Source: Pseudanabaena galeata CCNP1313
Lineage (GTDB): Bacteria > Cyanobacteriota > Cyanobacteriia > Pseudanabaenales > Pseudanabaenaceae
Assembly: GCF_029910235.1 (NCBI RefSeq)
Contig: NZ_CP112874.1
Span: forward strand, 2,170,001-2,234,000
Length of the DNA: 64,000 nt
Direction of reading: 5' to 3'
The translations under genes and the position numbers were made by a program. This document shows, piece by piece, positions 35,849-44,966 of this stretch; within the stretch, counting starts at the first letter, position 1; each line of letters starts with the position of its first letter. A model generated the notes under the pieces. That model did no database searches. It had not been told where the DNA came from and saw only the letters and a program-made list of their open reading frames with translations.

Positions 35849-36337
35849 ATGAGTGCTAACCAAATTTTTAATAGTTCTATGATTATTCCAGAGGAGCGCT
35901 TTGAGTTACTCAGTGCGTATATAGATGGCGAAGTAACTGAAGCTGAAGAGCAACTTGTCGAACAGTGGCTGTCCGATGACGTTGATTTCCGTCGCCTCTA
36001 TCAACAACAACTAAAGCTACGTCAATCCTTAATTGATTTGCCAGTGCCTGTGGCAGCCCATTCATCTGTAAAAGCAGAGACAGATGTAATGATTAATCGT
36101 GTCTTTGCTGAGATTGACAAGCGATCGCAGCGTCGTAAATGGAAATTGGCAGGTATTGGCATATCGGTTGCGGCTGTGGTTGGGGTAATTGGATCGATGT
36201 TTACCTTTAACTCTAGTCCTCAATTTAGCCCAGTCACAAATAATATCAATGCTCCTAACCAAGTCAAAGAAGAACCAATCTTAATTGCCATGGAAGAGCC
36301 ACTTGTACCTTTACCAAAATCGATGAATTCTAAATAA
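35849..36337 (+). CDS. Membrane-bound anti-sigma factor
   Basis: The 162-residue protein lies 19 bases after the sigma gene. The N-terminal anti-sigma domain shows ERFELLSAYIDGEVTEAEEQLVEQWLSDD, but the zinc-binding HxxxCxxC motif is absent. One membrane helix follows at about 110-125 (LAGIGISVAAVVGVIGSMF), and the remaining ~35 residues would be periplasmic. It should hold the sigma factor at the membrane until a signal releases it. It is a normal partner for SigG-type factors. Confidence 0.8.
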   Translation: MSANQIFNSSMIIPEERFELLSAYIDGEVTEAEEQLVEQWLSDDVDFRRLYQQQLKLRQSLIDLPVPVAAHSSVKAETDVMINRVFAEIDKRSQRRKWKLAGIGISVAAVVGVIGSMFTFNSSPQFSPVTNNINAPNQVKEEPILIAMEEPLVPLPKSMNSK

Positions 36338-36348
36338 TTACTAAAGTG

Positions 36349-36396
36349 ATATAGCAACCCTCCAAATCTTACAACTCATTTAGGATCGCTATATAG
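36349..36396. repeat. Family B repeat, truncated (copy B4)
   Basis: Only the outer parts ATATAGCAACCCTCCAAATCTTAC and AACTCATTTAGGATCGCTATAT remain. The inner hairpin is missing. Confidence 0.6.
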
Positions 36397-36482
36397 CGCT
36401 TTTCAAACAAGCAAGGCATAAGGATTTGTTTTCCCGCCTTCGGCGGGAAAACAAATCCACTTCACTAAGTGAAAAACGCGAT
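36385..36482. repeat. Palindromic element with inner GGATTTGTTTTCCCGCC hairpin
   Basis: The inner stem GGATTTGTTTTCCCGCC/GGCGGGAAAACAAATCC is perfect. The outer ends TATAGCGCTTTTC and GAAAAACGCGATA are approximately complementary, so this is another small element nested next to B4. From here to 36738 I see no gene, only the likely htrA promoter zone. Confidence 0.55.
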
Positions 36483-36738
36483 AGTGCAGCCCTATCACAG
36501 CTTATTTAAATCGGTTCTGATGGGTGATGCATTACTCTCTAAAATTATGTTTAATTTGTATATCTTTGGTTACTTGTAGCAGGATAAGTCAAATCTTTGC
36601 CCCACCACATGTCTTCTTGTCTTCTCTCCTAACGAGATTGGTAGTAGCTATAAGTGGCGGTTTTCCGTCTGGTGGCAAAGATTAACATGGTAAACAATAT
36701 TTTGTAGAATTTAGGTATTATTGGTCGCGGAAATAGCT

Positions 36739-37974
36739 ATGAGAGACTCAAATAAAAAATCTCGTTACAAGCAACCTTTGATTTATGCTTCGATGCTCCT
36801 ATTAGGTGTGATTTTGGGAGCTTGGGCGGTTGTATCTGGAGTGCGATCGCCAAATACAACGGTAGTTACGCCCGTAACTCAAGTTGCATCAATATCACCA
36901 GTGATCGCACAGGAGAGTGACAGAGTTAAATCGATTGCCGTACCCCGCAATTATGTGGTGGAAGCCGTTAATCGCACTGGCCCCGCCGTAGTTAGAATCA
37001 ATGCCTCTCGTACTGTAGCCAGCAATCAACAAATCCCTCAGGAATTCTTGGAAGACCCCATGTTTCGCCAGTTTTTTGGTGATCAACTCCGACGTATGCC
37101 TAGGGAACGGGTGGAGCGTGGTACAGGTTCTGGTTTCATCATCAATAAGAATGGCGACATCATCACCAATGCCCATGTTGTTAGTGGCGCAGACAAGGTA
37201 ACTGTGATTCTCAAAGATGGTCGCCAAATTGAAGGGAAGGTCATAGGTAGCGATGATCTAACTGATATTGCGGTTGTACAGGTTAAGCCAGACAACAATT
37301 TACCTACCGTAAGCATTGGCAGTTCTGCAAATTTACAACCAGGAGACTGGGCGATCGCGATCGGTAATCCCCTTGGTCTAGACAATACCGTTACGGCTGG
37401 CATCATCAGTGCGATCGGTCGTAATAGTGGACAAATTGGTGTTGATAAGCGAGTTAGCTTCATTCAAACCGATGCTGCTATTAATCCTGGTAACTCAGGT
37501 GGTCCTTTGCTTAATCAAAATGGCGAAGTTATTGGAGTCAACACCGCAATTATTCAAGGCGCACAGGGTTTAGGTTTTGCAATTCCGATCGAAACTGCTC
37601 AGCGTATTGCTAAGCAACTAATTGAGAATGGGAAAGTGAGCCGTGCTTATCTTGGTATTCAAATGGTAACGGTTGATCCAAATGTCAGAAGACGGGTTAA
37701 TCAAGACACTGAGTTCGGCATTCAAATCTCTGAAGATAAGGGTGTATTGATTACTAGAGTTGTGGATGACTCTCCTGCGGCAAAGGCAGGGGCTAGACGT
37801 GGTGATGTGATTGTCAGATTTAACGATAAAGAAATTTTGAGTGCTGATCAAGTTACTCAATTAGTTGAAGATCGTGCGGTTGGTGACAAAATCCGTATGG
37901 AAGTTAAGCGTGCTGGTCAAACAGTTGCTTTAAATGTAGAAACGGCACAGTTTCCACAGAAATTTCCTGATTAG
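36739..37974 (+). CDS. HtrA/Deg-type serine protease with one PDZ domain
   Basis: The 411-residue protease has an N-terminal membrane anchor or signal (LIYASMLLLGVILGAWAVVSG). The trypsin-like domain carries the triad His in TNAHVVSG, Asp in DDLTDIAVVQV and Ser in NPGNSGGPLL. A single PDZ domain begins about residue 300 (SRAYLGIQMVTVD) and contains GVLITRVVDDSPAAKAGARRGDVIV. This is the HhoA/HhoB/HtrA layout of cyanobacterial envelope proteases. The ATG at 36739 is chosen with GGAA upstream. Proximity to the sigma/anti-sigma pair suggests envelope stress response. Confidence 0.9.
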   Translation: MRDSNKKSRYKQPLIYASMLLLGVILGAWAVVSGVRSPNTTVVTPVTQVASISPVIAQESDRVKSIAVPRNYVVEAVNRTGPAVVRINASRTVASNQQIPQEFLEDPMFRQFFGDQLRRMPRERVERGTGSGFIINKNGDIITNAHVVSGADKVTVILKDGRQIEGKVIGSDDLTDIAVVQVKPDNNLPTVSIGSSANLQPGDWAIAIGNPLGLDNTVTAGIISAIGRNSGQIGVDKRVSFIQTDAAINPGNSGGPLLNQNGEVIGVNTAIIQGAQGLGFAIPIETAQRIAKQLIENGKVSRAYLGIQMVTVDPNVRRRVNQDTEFGIQISEDKGVLITRVVDDSPAAKAGARRGDVIVRFNDKEILSADQVTQLVEDRAVGDKIRMEVKRAGQTVALNVETAQFPQKFPD

Positions 37975-37982
37975 GACTGTCA

Positions 37983-38030
37983 AGCCAAAAGATAAAAAGC
38001 GGCGCTCTGCGCCGCTTTTTATCTTTTGGC
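37983..38030 (+). terminator. strong terminator after htrA-type gene
   Basis: AGCCAAAAGATAAAAAGCGGCGC and its complement form a perfect stem with a 3-base loop. The sequence is related to family C hairpins, hinting that the element doubles as terminator. Confidence 0.7.
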
Positions 38031-38068
38031 ATAATGCAATTAGATTCTAGCAATGAGCAGTTCGTCCT

Positions 38069-38848
38069 ATGGGTAATTTTATTGGCTGGCTTGGCGCATT
38101 ACTATTGATATTTCTTGCGGGCTTTGGACTAACTCAATGGTTAAATTTGCCATTTGGTAATTTCATTGATTGGGTAATTGGCGCAAGCATTTTTGTGTGG
38201 CTGATTATCATCGTCACTGTGCCTTGGAATGTGTACTTTCAGTCCAAGGCTGTACTCAACCAAGCAACAATTTCTAAGGAAAAAGGGATTAATGTCGATG
38301 ATAACCAGTTACCCTATGTCCGATCGCTTGCCCAAAAGTCCCTAGGCTTAGCGCTGGGGTTACATGTGATTTCGGCGATCGCTCTTTATGTTTTAGCATC
38401 GAGTGGTATTGGCACTATCGGTTATGTGGGGGCGATCGCTGCACTTTTATTGACGATATTGCGTCCTGCCATTAGTGCCTATGAGTATATATCCCAGAGG
38501 TTGCGAGCAATTTCTCGACAAATTGATTACCCTCGCGAAGATGTGATGGAGTTGCGCCAAAGGTTTGCCAATTTAGAAGAATCAGTACGGCAAATTAATG
38601 AGCAGCTTAACGAGCAACTCAGCAGCGAAAATCCCTATTCATGGGTTGCCAAATATATACAGTTTTCTGAGGAAACACGCAAAGATTTATCACGATTAGG
38701 TGCAAATGTCGAAGATTTACGCGCCACCAATGATCGTGAGCATGAGCGATTAGTCCGAGAGTCACGTCAGGCGATCGCTCAACTCAGTACCGATAGTCAG
38801 TTTTTGGAGCATGTCCGCGAAATTATCCGCTTTTTTAAGAGCGCATAA
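38069..38848 (+). CDS. Conserved cyanobacterial membrane protein with coiled coil
   Basis: The 259-residue protein has two N-terminal membrane helices (LGALLLIFLAGFGLTQWL and FIDWVIGASIFVWLIIIV). A further hydrophobic pair lies near 95-130 (LGLALGLHVISAIALYVLA; GYVGAIAALLLTIL). About 100 residues of helical, charged coiled coil follow, beginning RQRFANLEESVRQINEQL. Function is unknown to me. Confidence 0.6.
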   Translation: MGNFIGWLGALLLIFLAGFGLTQWLNLPFGNFIDWVIGASIFVWLIIIVTVPWNVYFQSKAVLNQATISKEKGINVDDNQLPYVRSLAQKSLGLALGLHVISAIALYVLASSGIGTIGYVGAIAALLLTILRPAISAYEYISQRLRAISRQIDYPREDVMELRQRFANLEESVRQINEQLNEQLSSENPYSWVAKYIQFSEETRKDLSRLGANVEDLRATNDREHERLVRESRQAIAQLSTDSQFLEHVREIIRFFKSA

Positions 38849-38862
38849 AAAGCACAAAATTG

Positions 38863-38953
38863 TTATATCGCAAAACCAAAAAGATGAGTGGCGGCGCTAA
38901 GCGCCGCCACTCATCTTTTTGGTTTTACGTCCTAAGCAAAACTTACATTGCTC
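38863..38953. repeat. Family C palindromic repeat (copy C2)
   Basis: The long hairpin AAACCAAAAAGATGAGTGGC is paired with GCCACTCATCTTTTTGGTTT, and the distal tail TCCTAAGCAAAACTTACATTG is shared with copy C1. Confidence 0.7.
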
Positions 38954-39086
38954 AAACGTCAGTTCGACAAAAGTGGAACGCTGAGATGGGGGCTTGGAGA
39001 CCAAGCCCTCTTTCTAACTAAACGATTCTTACCATTTTTCGCCATTTGCGTCGTGCTTCGCACGACGCAAATGGCAATATCGAACT
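38954..39086. repeat. Family A element, rearranged and inverted (copy A5)
   Basis: The left end AACGTCAGTTCGA and the right end ATATCGAACTT are family A termini, in the opposite orientation to A2-A4. The interior has a different hairpin (GGGGGCTTGGAGACCAAGCCCTC) plus the CCATTTGCGTCGTGC/GCACGACGCAAATGG pair. The 15 bases ACTTACATTGCTCAA occur on both sides (38941 and 39084), as a target duplication would. Confidence 0.6.
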
Positions 39087-39300
39087 TACATTGCTCAAAA
39101 TACAAATGGCTACACCATTTTGTGTTTTGGTATTAGATATGGCGCAAAGCGTTGTGTCTAGTTGCTTTCAGCCAAATAGCTCATTATGGCTGCTTGCAAG
39201 TTTGATGTGGGTAGGTTAGTTTTAATCAATGTCATAATTGTTAACTATCTGAATATTCTGACTATTGCGCTCTTCACAATTAGCTATCGCCCCTCTTACT
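39087..39300. other. region upstream of FHA-TPR gene
   Basis: It contains a small motif, ACAAATGGCTACACCATTTTG followed by TGTTTTGGTAT, also seen at about 5474-5507, so it is another dispersed repeat. The promoter of the FHA gene should be here. No gene is seen. Confidence 0.35.
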
Positions 39301-40437
39301 ATGATTAACAGATCCATCATTCCCCAAGATGCAACCGTAGTTGAAGGCAGTCAATTCGAGCACTCCTTTGTGGTTAAAGACCCCGAAGGAATACAAGGAG
39401 TATTACTAGATGCTCGATTCTATAGTCTTGGGAGAGCTACTGAAAATGATATTGTGGTGCATTCTCAGTTGGTATCTCGTCAACACGCAACTTTAACGGC
39501 TATATTGATCGATCCACCTTTGTTTCAATTATTTCGGCTGAGTGATGGGAATCCTGAAAAAGGGAGAAGTACGAATGGCATACAAATCAACGGTGAGCGT
39601 CGAGATCATTGGGTGCTGATGCATGGCGATGAAATTGTGTTTAGCAGCGATAGTATGGCTTACTATCGAATTGATCCAGTCCCCCCCTACGTTAATGGCA
39701 ACATAGATGTTTTTATAGATAGCTTAAAAAAGTTAGCTAAACTCTATCTTAAATCGGGAAGTTATACAGATGCTGCTGAAGGTACACTCCAACAAATTTT
39801 AGTGGTAACGCAAAAATCTTATGGAGAGATGCATCCTAGTGTTGCAAATTGCTTGATTGATCTGGCGGTATTTAATTATTCAAAAAATGATTTTGTTAAA
39901 GCAGAACCATTATTTTTGCAGGCGATCGCTATTCGTAAGCAAGCATTAGGTGAAGATCATCCTGATGTAGCCTCAGCAATGTTAGATTTAGCCGCAATTT
40001 ATAATGCTCAAGCATTTTATCTGAAAGCGGAATCATTGTTTTTAGAAGCTTTAGAAATCAAAAAGAAGGTGTTAGGTACAGATCATCCAGAAATTGCGGC
40101 AAGTTTAGTAGATTTAGCAGCCATGTACTACCCGCAGAAGCGGTATCAAGAGGTTAAAAATCTTTATGAACAAGCTATCAAAATCTATAGGCGATCGCTT
40201 GATGCTAAGAATCCAAATATTTTATCAGTTCAGAAAAAGTTAGCCAGTATCAAGAAGAAATTACGTCCTAAGTGGCTATCTTTAAATGTGCTAATTCCTA
40301 TATCTTTAATCGTACTTTCTGGGGTTATTGCCTATACATTTTTTGCTGCCGAAAGAGATATTGCCTGTGTTAAAACGCTCCCTGACGGTAGTGTTCAATC
40401 AATATCTAGTGATGAGTGTCGCCAAATCAGTAAATAG
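39301..40437 (+). CDS. FHA domain-TPR protein with C-terminal membrane anchor
   Basis: Residues about 30-125 form a forkhead-associated phosphothreonine-binding domain (YSLGRATENDIVVHSQLVSRQHATL). Kinesin-light-chain-type TPRs follow, with the repeated pattern ALGEDHPDVASAMLDLAAIY and VLGTDHPEIAASLVDLAAMY. A membrane helix lies near residue 335 (VLIPISLIVLSGVIAYTF), with a short tail after it. I take the ATG at 39301 instead of the upstream non-ATG codon. It should read Ser/Thr-kinase signals at the membrane; a kinase is encoded 10 kb upstream, but the link is speculative. Confidence 0.8.
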   Translation: MINRSIIPQDATVVEGSQFEHSFVVKDPEGIQGVLLDARFYSLGRATENDIVVHSQLVSRQHATLTAILIDPPLFQLFRLSDGNPEKGRSTNGIQINGERRDHWVLMHGDEIVFSSDSMAYYRIDPVPPYVNGNIDVFIDSLKKLAKLYLKSGSYTDAAEGTLQQILVVTQKSYGEMHPSVANCLIDLAVFNYSKNDFVKAEPLFLQAIAIRKQALGEDHPDVASAMLDLAAIYNAQAFYLKAESLFLEALEIKKKVLGTDHPEIAASLVDLAAMYYPQKRYQEVKNLYEQAIKIYRRSLDAKNPNILSVQKKLASIKKKLRPKWLSLNVLIPISLIVLSGVIAYTFFAAERDIACVKTLPDGSVQSISSDECRQISK

Positions 40438-40504
40438 CTTTTCAGTCTGACGTTAATTTAGGCATAATGGGGTTAGCTGATAATTTTACTAGATATAAAG
40501 TTTG

Positions 40505-43500
40505 ATGATTGTCAATAAGCTCGAACTCAAGCAAGCATTAAATTCTAAGTATTTGAAAATAAAGCCTGACTCTGAGCAAATTCAGGGTTTTAAGACTAAT
40601 TTGGGGCAGATGCTTGCTTTGTGTGACAGCAATAAGGATGAAGAGTTTAATAAAAATCTGTTGAGTGATTTTTTAAAAAGGAGCTTTTACAGCGATCGCT
40701 ATTTCGTCAACACTAAGGATAGAAGCGATCTGGTTATTCATAATGACAAGGGGGTGGATAGTCAGGTTGGGGTGATCTTTGAGACGAAGAAGCCCACAAA
40801 GAAGGGGAGTGGGGAGATGCCGAAAGTAAGCAGCCTCAATACTAAGGCAGTGCAGCAGTTGGTTTTATATTTTTTGCGGGAGCGGGTGACGCATGGAAAT
40901 GTTGGTGTGAAGCATTTGGTGGTGACGAATATTTATGAGTGGTTTATTTTTGATGCGAAGCTTTTTGAGGATTTGTTTTTTAGCGATAAGGTTTTAGTTA
41001 AGGATTTTCAGGATTTTGAAGAGGGGCGGCTAAGTGGAACAAAAACAGATACCTTTTACAAAGATATTGCTAAACCTGCGATCGCTGAGGTGATTGATCG
41101 TATTAAATTCACCCATTTTGATTTGCGCGATCTTGAGAACTTAGACATAATCGAACTTTACAAGATTTTTTCGCCTGAGCATTTGTTAAAGCTACGTTCT
41201 GCCAATGACAGTAATAGTTTAAATAAGCCTTTTTATAATGAGTTGCTGCATATCATTGGTTTGACAGAGATTAAGGATAAGGGCAAGAAGTTAATTGGAC
41301 GTAGAGCCGAGGGCGATCGCCATGATGGTTCTTTGATTGAGAATGCGATTCATGAGCTTGATAGTTCCGATAAGATTTCGCAGTTAGAGAAGCCTGAAGA
41401 GTTTGGTGAAACCCATGAGGAGCGGCTGTTTAATGTTGCCCTAAGATTGTCAATTACTTGGATTAATCGCGTTTTATTTTTGAAACTATTAGAGGCGCAA
41501 TTACTGAAATATCATGATAATGATCAGGATTTTGCGTTTTTAAATTTGACTAAGATTAAGAGTTATGGCGATTTGAATCGACTCTTTTTTAGTGTGTTGG
41601 CTCGCGAACAGGGCGATCGCATTGCGAGTGTGAAGGATACTTTTGCGAATGTGCCTTATTTGAATAGCTCGCTGTTTGAGTTGACAGATATTGAGCAGAA
41701 AACTATTTCGATTAGTAATTTGGCTAGTGAAAACCTGCCAATTTTCGGGGCGACGGTGTTGATCGATGGCAATGATAGGAAGCGATCGGGTGAATTGAAT
41801 GGGTTGGCTTATCTGTTTGAGTTTCTCCATGCCTATAAGTTTAGTAAGGATGAGTTTGAGGATACGCAGGAAGATAGTGAGAAGTTGATTAATGCTGCGG
41901 TATTGGGGTTGATATTTGAGAAGATTAATGGCTATAAGGATGGTTCTTTTTATACGCCGAGTTTTATTACGATGTATATGTGTCGGGAGACGATACGGCG
42001 GGCGGTGGTGCAGAAGTTTAATGAGGTGATGGGCTGGAGTTGTGGGAATATTGAGGATTTGAAGGATGATTTGAGTGGCTATATTCGGAAGTCAGATCGA
42101 GTGGTTCGTAGAAATGAGGCTAATGGAATTGTAAATAGTCTCAAGATTTGTGATCCTGCGGTGGGTTCGGGACATTTTTTGGTGTCGGCTTTGAATGAGA
42201 TGATTGCGATTAAGCATTATCTGGGGATTTTGCAGGATAAGAATGGGGAAACTTTGAGTCAGTATGAGATTGAGGTGGTTAATGATAAGTTGAAGGTGAC
42301 TTTGGATGGTAAGTTGTTTGCTTATAATCCTAAAAATAAGGAAAGCCAACGGGTTCAGGAGACGCTGTTTCATGAGAAGCAGTCAATTATTGAGGGTTGT
42401 TTGTTTGGGGTGGATATTAATCCCAATTCGGTGACGATTTGCCGTTTGCGGTTGTGGATTGAGCTTTTGAAGAATGCTTATTATCGGTGGGATTCGCCTC
42501 AAGCGTCTTTGGGAATTGATCCCCCCCAGCCCCCCTTAAAAAGGGGGGAGAATCAAGAAAATTCTTTCCCCCCCTTTTTAAGGGGGGGTAGGGGGGATCT
42601 GGAAACCTTGCCGAATATCGACATTAATATCAAGTGTGGGAATTCTTTGATTAGTCGGTTTGGGTTGGATGTGGATGTGAAGCAGGTTTTGCAGAAGCAG
42701 AAGTTTAGTATTGAGCAGTATCGGAATGCGGTACAGACTTATCGCAGTGCAGAAAGTAAGGCACAAAAGCGAGAAATGGAAGGTTTGATCGCGAAGATTA
42801 AGGAGGGTTTTAGTTCGAGTTTGTCGGGTGGTGATCCTAAGAAGGTGAAGTTACGGCAGTTGCAAGCGGAGCTTTATAGTGTCGAAAATCAGACTTTGTT
42901 ATTTGAGGAAACTAAGGCGGAGGTTAAGGCTAGGGAGAAGAAGGTTAATAAGTTAAATAATGAGATTGATAAGTTAAGTGCAGAGATTGAGGATATTGAA
43001 AGCGGTCGGCTCTATGAGAATGCCTTGGAGTGGCGGTTTGAGTTTCCTGAAGTTTTGAATAATAATGGTGATTTTGTTGGGTTTGATGTAGTTATTGGTA
43101 ATCCACCTTATGGTGTTAATTTTGATAGAAATTATGAAACCTGTTTAATTAATACTTTTTATCAATGCAAAAAAATCCCTGATAGTTATTGTTTTTTTAT
43201 ATTACAGGGGCTAAACTTACTCAGAGCAAATAGAAGTTTGTCATATATTGTTCCAAATACTTTTTGTGATTTAGAAAAGGGTGATGAATTTCGTAAATTC
43301 CTGCTTACAGAGTATGTCTTTACAGATTTGTTTCAAAGTGGTTGGATTTTTGAATCAGCTATTGTTGATACATTAATTATATTTTTAAAAAAATGTAATC
43401 CATTGAATAATCCAGATAAGACAATAAGTATAAAAGTTGATTCACAAGAATATAAACGCGAAACAAATGACTTTTTAGACAATTTTCTCGTAAAAATTGA

Positions 43501-44233
43501 TTACAGGAATCTACCAGAAACAAATAAAGTAAAGTCAAAAATTATTGCTAACTCAACTTTGCTTGGTGAAATTGCAGAAATAAAGGCAGGAGTCAAAATG
43601 TATGAAAAAGGTAAGGGAATTCCTCCACAAAACAGCGTAATAATTAGCGAACAGCCCTACTCTAAGATAAATATCTGTCCTCAAGGATGGATGACTTTAT
43701 ACAGAGGAAAAGATATACATAGATATTATCTAATATCCCCAAATGAATTTGTTGACTATGGATTACATTTAGCTGCCCCACGTAGTCCCGAACTTTTCCA
43801 AAGTCCTAAAATATTAATGAGGCGTACAGATGATAGATTGATTAGTTGTTTGGAAACTGAATCTTCAATTTGTGTTAACTCATGCCATGTTATAAAGCTA
43901 AAACAAGAATATGCCGATAAATACTCATATAAATTTATTCTTGGATTACTTAATTCTAGATTGATGCAATATATTTTTGAGATTCAAAATCCGCAAATGA
44001 TAGGGAAAACATTTGCAGAGATAAAGGTGGTCTATGTAGAAAGATTACCTATCTTTAATAATCAAAAAGTTAACAAAATAGAGATAGAAAATCTTGTTGA
44101 CGAAATTCTTACTGCTAAAAAAGGCGATCGCCATGCAGATACGAGCGAACTAGAAAAGGCGATCGACGATTTAGTCTATCAACTTTATGGGTTGACAGAA
44201 GAAGAGATTAAAATAGTAGAAGGAGAGAGGTGA
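40505..44233 (+). CDS. Type IIG-like restriction endonuclease/adenine methyltransferase (Eco57I/TaqI-like)
   Basis: This ~1240-residue single-chain enzyme has an N-terminal nuclease-like region (DLVIHND and GVIFETKKP form a D...ExK pattern). A methyltransferase core follows, with motif I ICDPAVGSGHFLVSALNEM at about 550 and motif IV VIGNPPYGVNF at about 866. The last ~230 residues are a TaqI-like specificity domain ending in LVYQLYGLTEEEIKIVE. It should methylate adenine and cut the same DNA site. A palindromic repeat is inserted in frame at about residues 672-699. Copies of its last ~120 bp recur through the following TA array. Confidence 0.85.
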   Translation: MIVNKLELKQALNSKYLKIKPDSEQIQGFKTNLGQMLALCDSNKDEEFNKNLLSDFLKRSFYSDRYFVNTKDRSDLVIHNDKGVDSQVGVIFETKKPTKKGSGEMPKVSSLNTKAVQQLVLYFLRERVTHGNVGVKHLVVTNIYEWFIFDAKLFEDLFFSDKVLVKDFQDFEEGRLSGTKTDTFYKDIAKPAIAEVIDRIKFTHFDLRDLENLDIIELYKIFSPEHLLKLRSANDSNSLNKPFYNELLHIIGLTEIKDKGKKLIGRRAEGDRHDGSLIENAIHELDSSDKISQLEKPEEFGETHEERLFNVALRLSITWINRVLFLKLLEAQLLKYHDNDQDFAFLNLTKIKSYGDLNRLFFSVLAREQGDRIASVKDTFANVPYLNSSLFELTDIEQKTISISNLASENLPIFGATVLIDGNDRKRSGELNGLAYLFEFLHAYKFSKDEFEDTQEDSEKLINAAVLGLIFEKINGYKDGSFYTPSFITMYMCRETIRRAVVQKFNEVMGWSCGNIEDLKDDLSGYIRKSDRVVRRNEANGIVNSLKICDPAVGSGHFLVSALNEMIAIKHYLGILQDKNGETLSQYEIEVVNDKLKVTLDGKLFAYNPKNKESQRVQETLFHEKQSIIEGCLFGVDINPNSVTICRLRLWIELLKNAYYRWDSPQASLGIDPPQPPLKRGENQENSFPPFLRGGRGDLETLPNIDINIKCGNSLISRFGLDVDVKQVLQKQKFSIEQYRNAVQTYRSAESKAQKREMEGLIAKIKEGFSSSLSGGDPKKVKLRQLQAELYSVENQTLLFEETKAEVKAREKKVNKLNNEIDKLSAEIEDIESGRLYENALEWRFEFPEVLNNNGDFVGFDVVIGNPPYGVNFDRNYETCLINTFYQCKKIPDSYCFFILQGLNLLRANRSLSYIVPNTFCDLEKGDEFRKFLLTEYVFTDLFQSGWIFESAIVDTLIIFLKKCNPLNNPDKTISIKVDSQEYKRETNDFLDNFLVKIDYRNLPETNKVKSKIIANSTLLGEIAEIKAGVKMYEKGKGIPPQNSVIISEQPYSKINICPQGWMTLYRGKDIHRYYLISPNEFVDYGLHLAAPRSPELFQSPKILMRRTDDRLISCLETESSICVNSCHVIKLKQEYADKYSYKFILGLLNSRLMQYIFEIQNPQMIGKTFAEIKVVYVERLPIFNNQKVNKIEIENLVDEILTAKKGDRHADTSELEKAIDDLVYQLYGLTEEEIKIVEGER
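42518..42599. repeat. Family E palindrome inserted in frame in the restriction gene
   Basis: Arms GATCCCCCC...CCCCCCTTAAAAAGGGGGG and the mirrored TTTTTAAGGGGGGG...GGGGGGATC form a large imperfect stem. In the gene frame it reads DPPQPPLKRGE...FPPFLRGGRGDL, the familiar translated form of this common cyanobacterial repeat. It keeps the frame open, between methyltransferase motifs I and IV. Confidence 0.85.
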
Positions 44234-44250
44234 CAAGGAAAAAGATAAGG
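44106..44250 (+). repeat. Repeat R0: 3' end of the restriction gene (parent copy)
   Basis: This is the genuine gene end: codons for ILTAKKGDRHADTSELEKAIDDLV... up to VEGER and TGA, followed by CAAGGAAAAAGATAAGG. All later R repeats (R1-R6) resemble this stretch. Confidence 0.9.
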
Positions 44251-44285
44251 TTTAGATTATTTAAAATTACAGAAGACAAATTATT

Positions 44286-44519
44286 ATGGTGAACCAGATG
44301 ATTCAACTACCAATAACCCTAGAGCAACTGATTACCACTGTACAACAACTACAACCTAGCGATCGCGCCCAAGTAGCCAAAGCCTTAATTCAAATAGAAT
44401 TAAAATCAGATCTAACAAGCTTACTTGAAGAACTGTATAGCCAACCACCCATTGATGAAATCACAGATGCCGAGATTATGAACGAAATTAAAGCTGTACG
44501 CCAGCAATCAAGAAACTAG
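44286..44519 (+). CDS. Antitoxin of PIN-toxin pair, copy 1
   Basis: The 77-residue protein resembles small antitoxins that precede COG1569-type PIN toxins in cyanobacteria: LPITLEQLITTVQQLQPSDRAQVAKAL, then an acidic C-terminal helix DEITDAEIMNEIKAVR that would mask the toxin. It ends 2 bases before the toxin start. It differs from copy 2 (45929) by Glu versus Gly in the SLLxELY segment. I did not find a second base change in this pair. Confidence 0.8.
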   Translation: MVNQMIQLPITLEQLITTVQQLQPSDRAQVAKALIQIELKSDLTSLLEELYSQPPIDEITDAEIMNEIKAVRQQSRN

Positions 44520-44521
44520 AC

Positions 44522-44962
44522 ATGAAATTGAGAGTAGTTATAGATACAAACATTTGGATTCGCATCCTATTAAAAGGACGCGTTACACTCCCAATCTTAG
44601 AAGCATTTAATCAAGACAAATTCCAATTAGTCATGAGCCAAAGCCTTTTAGATGAATTGCATGAAGTATGGAACCGACCTCGATTAAGAAAATATATCGA
44701 CCGAAATCAAGCCATACGCCTAGAGCAACAGTTAAAAAATCGTGCAATCTGGATTGAACCAAAAACAATCCCCCCTTATTGCCGAGATCCCAAAGATTTA
44801 CCCGTATTAGCTACCGCCATTGACGGCAAAGCAAAAATCATCGTATCTGGAGATGACGACTTACGAGCCGATGAAGCATTGAGAGAAGCAATGGAGTTAT
44901 ATTCCATCGAATTATTAGGAGTTAATTCTTTTCTAAAATATTTAGAGGAATCTGAAGAATAG
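44522..44962 (+). CDS. PIN-domain toxin, COG1569-like, copy 1
   Basis: The 146-residue RNase-type toxin has the acidic metal-binding residues of a PIN domain: VVIDTNIWIRIL, LLDELHEVW, YCRDPKDLPVLATA and VSGDDDL. It would cut RNA when free of its antitoxin. The DNA matches copy 2 at 46165 with no difference that I found, so the duplication is recent. Repeat R1 begins 5 bases after its stop. Confidence 0.88.
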   Translation: MKLRVVIDTNIWIRILLKGRVTLPILEAFNQDKFQLVMSQSLLDELHEVWNRPRLRKYIDRNQAIRLEQQLKNRAIWIEPKTIPPYCRDPKDLPVLATAIDGKAKIIVSGDDDLRADEALREAMELYSIELLGVNSFLKYLEESEE

Positions 44963-44966
44963 ATCT

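Noticed and set aside
38948-39136. Plus-strand 62-codon frame
   Set aside because: It is made of family A repeat sequence with no good start.
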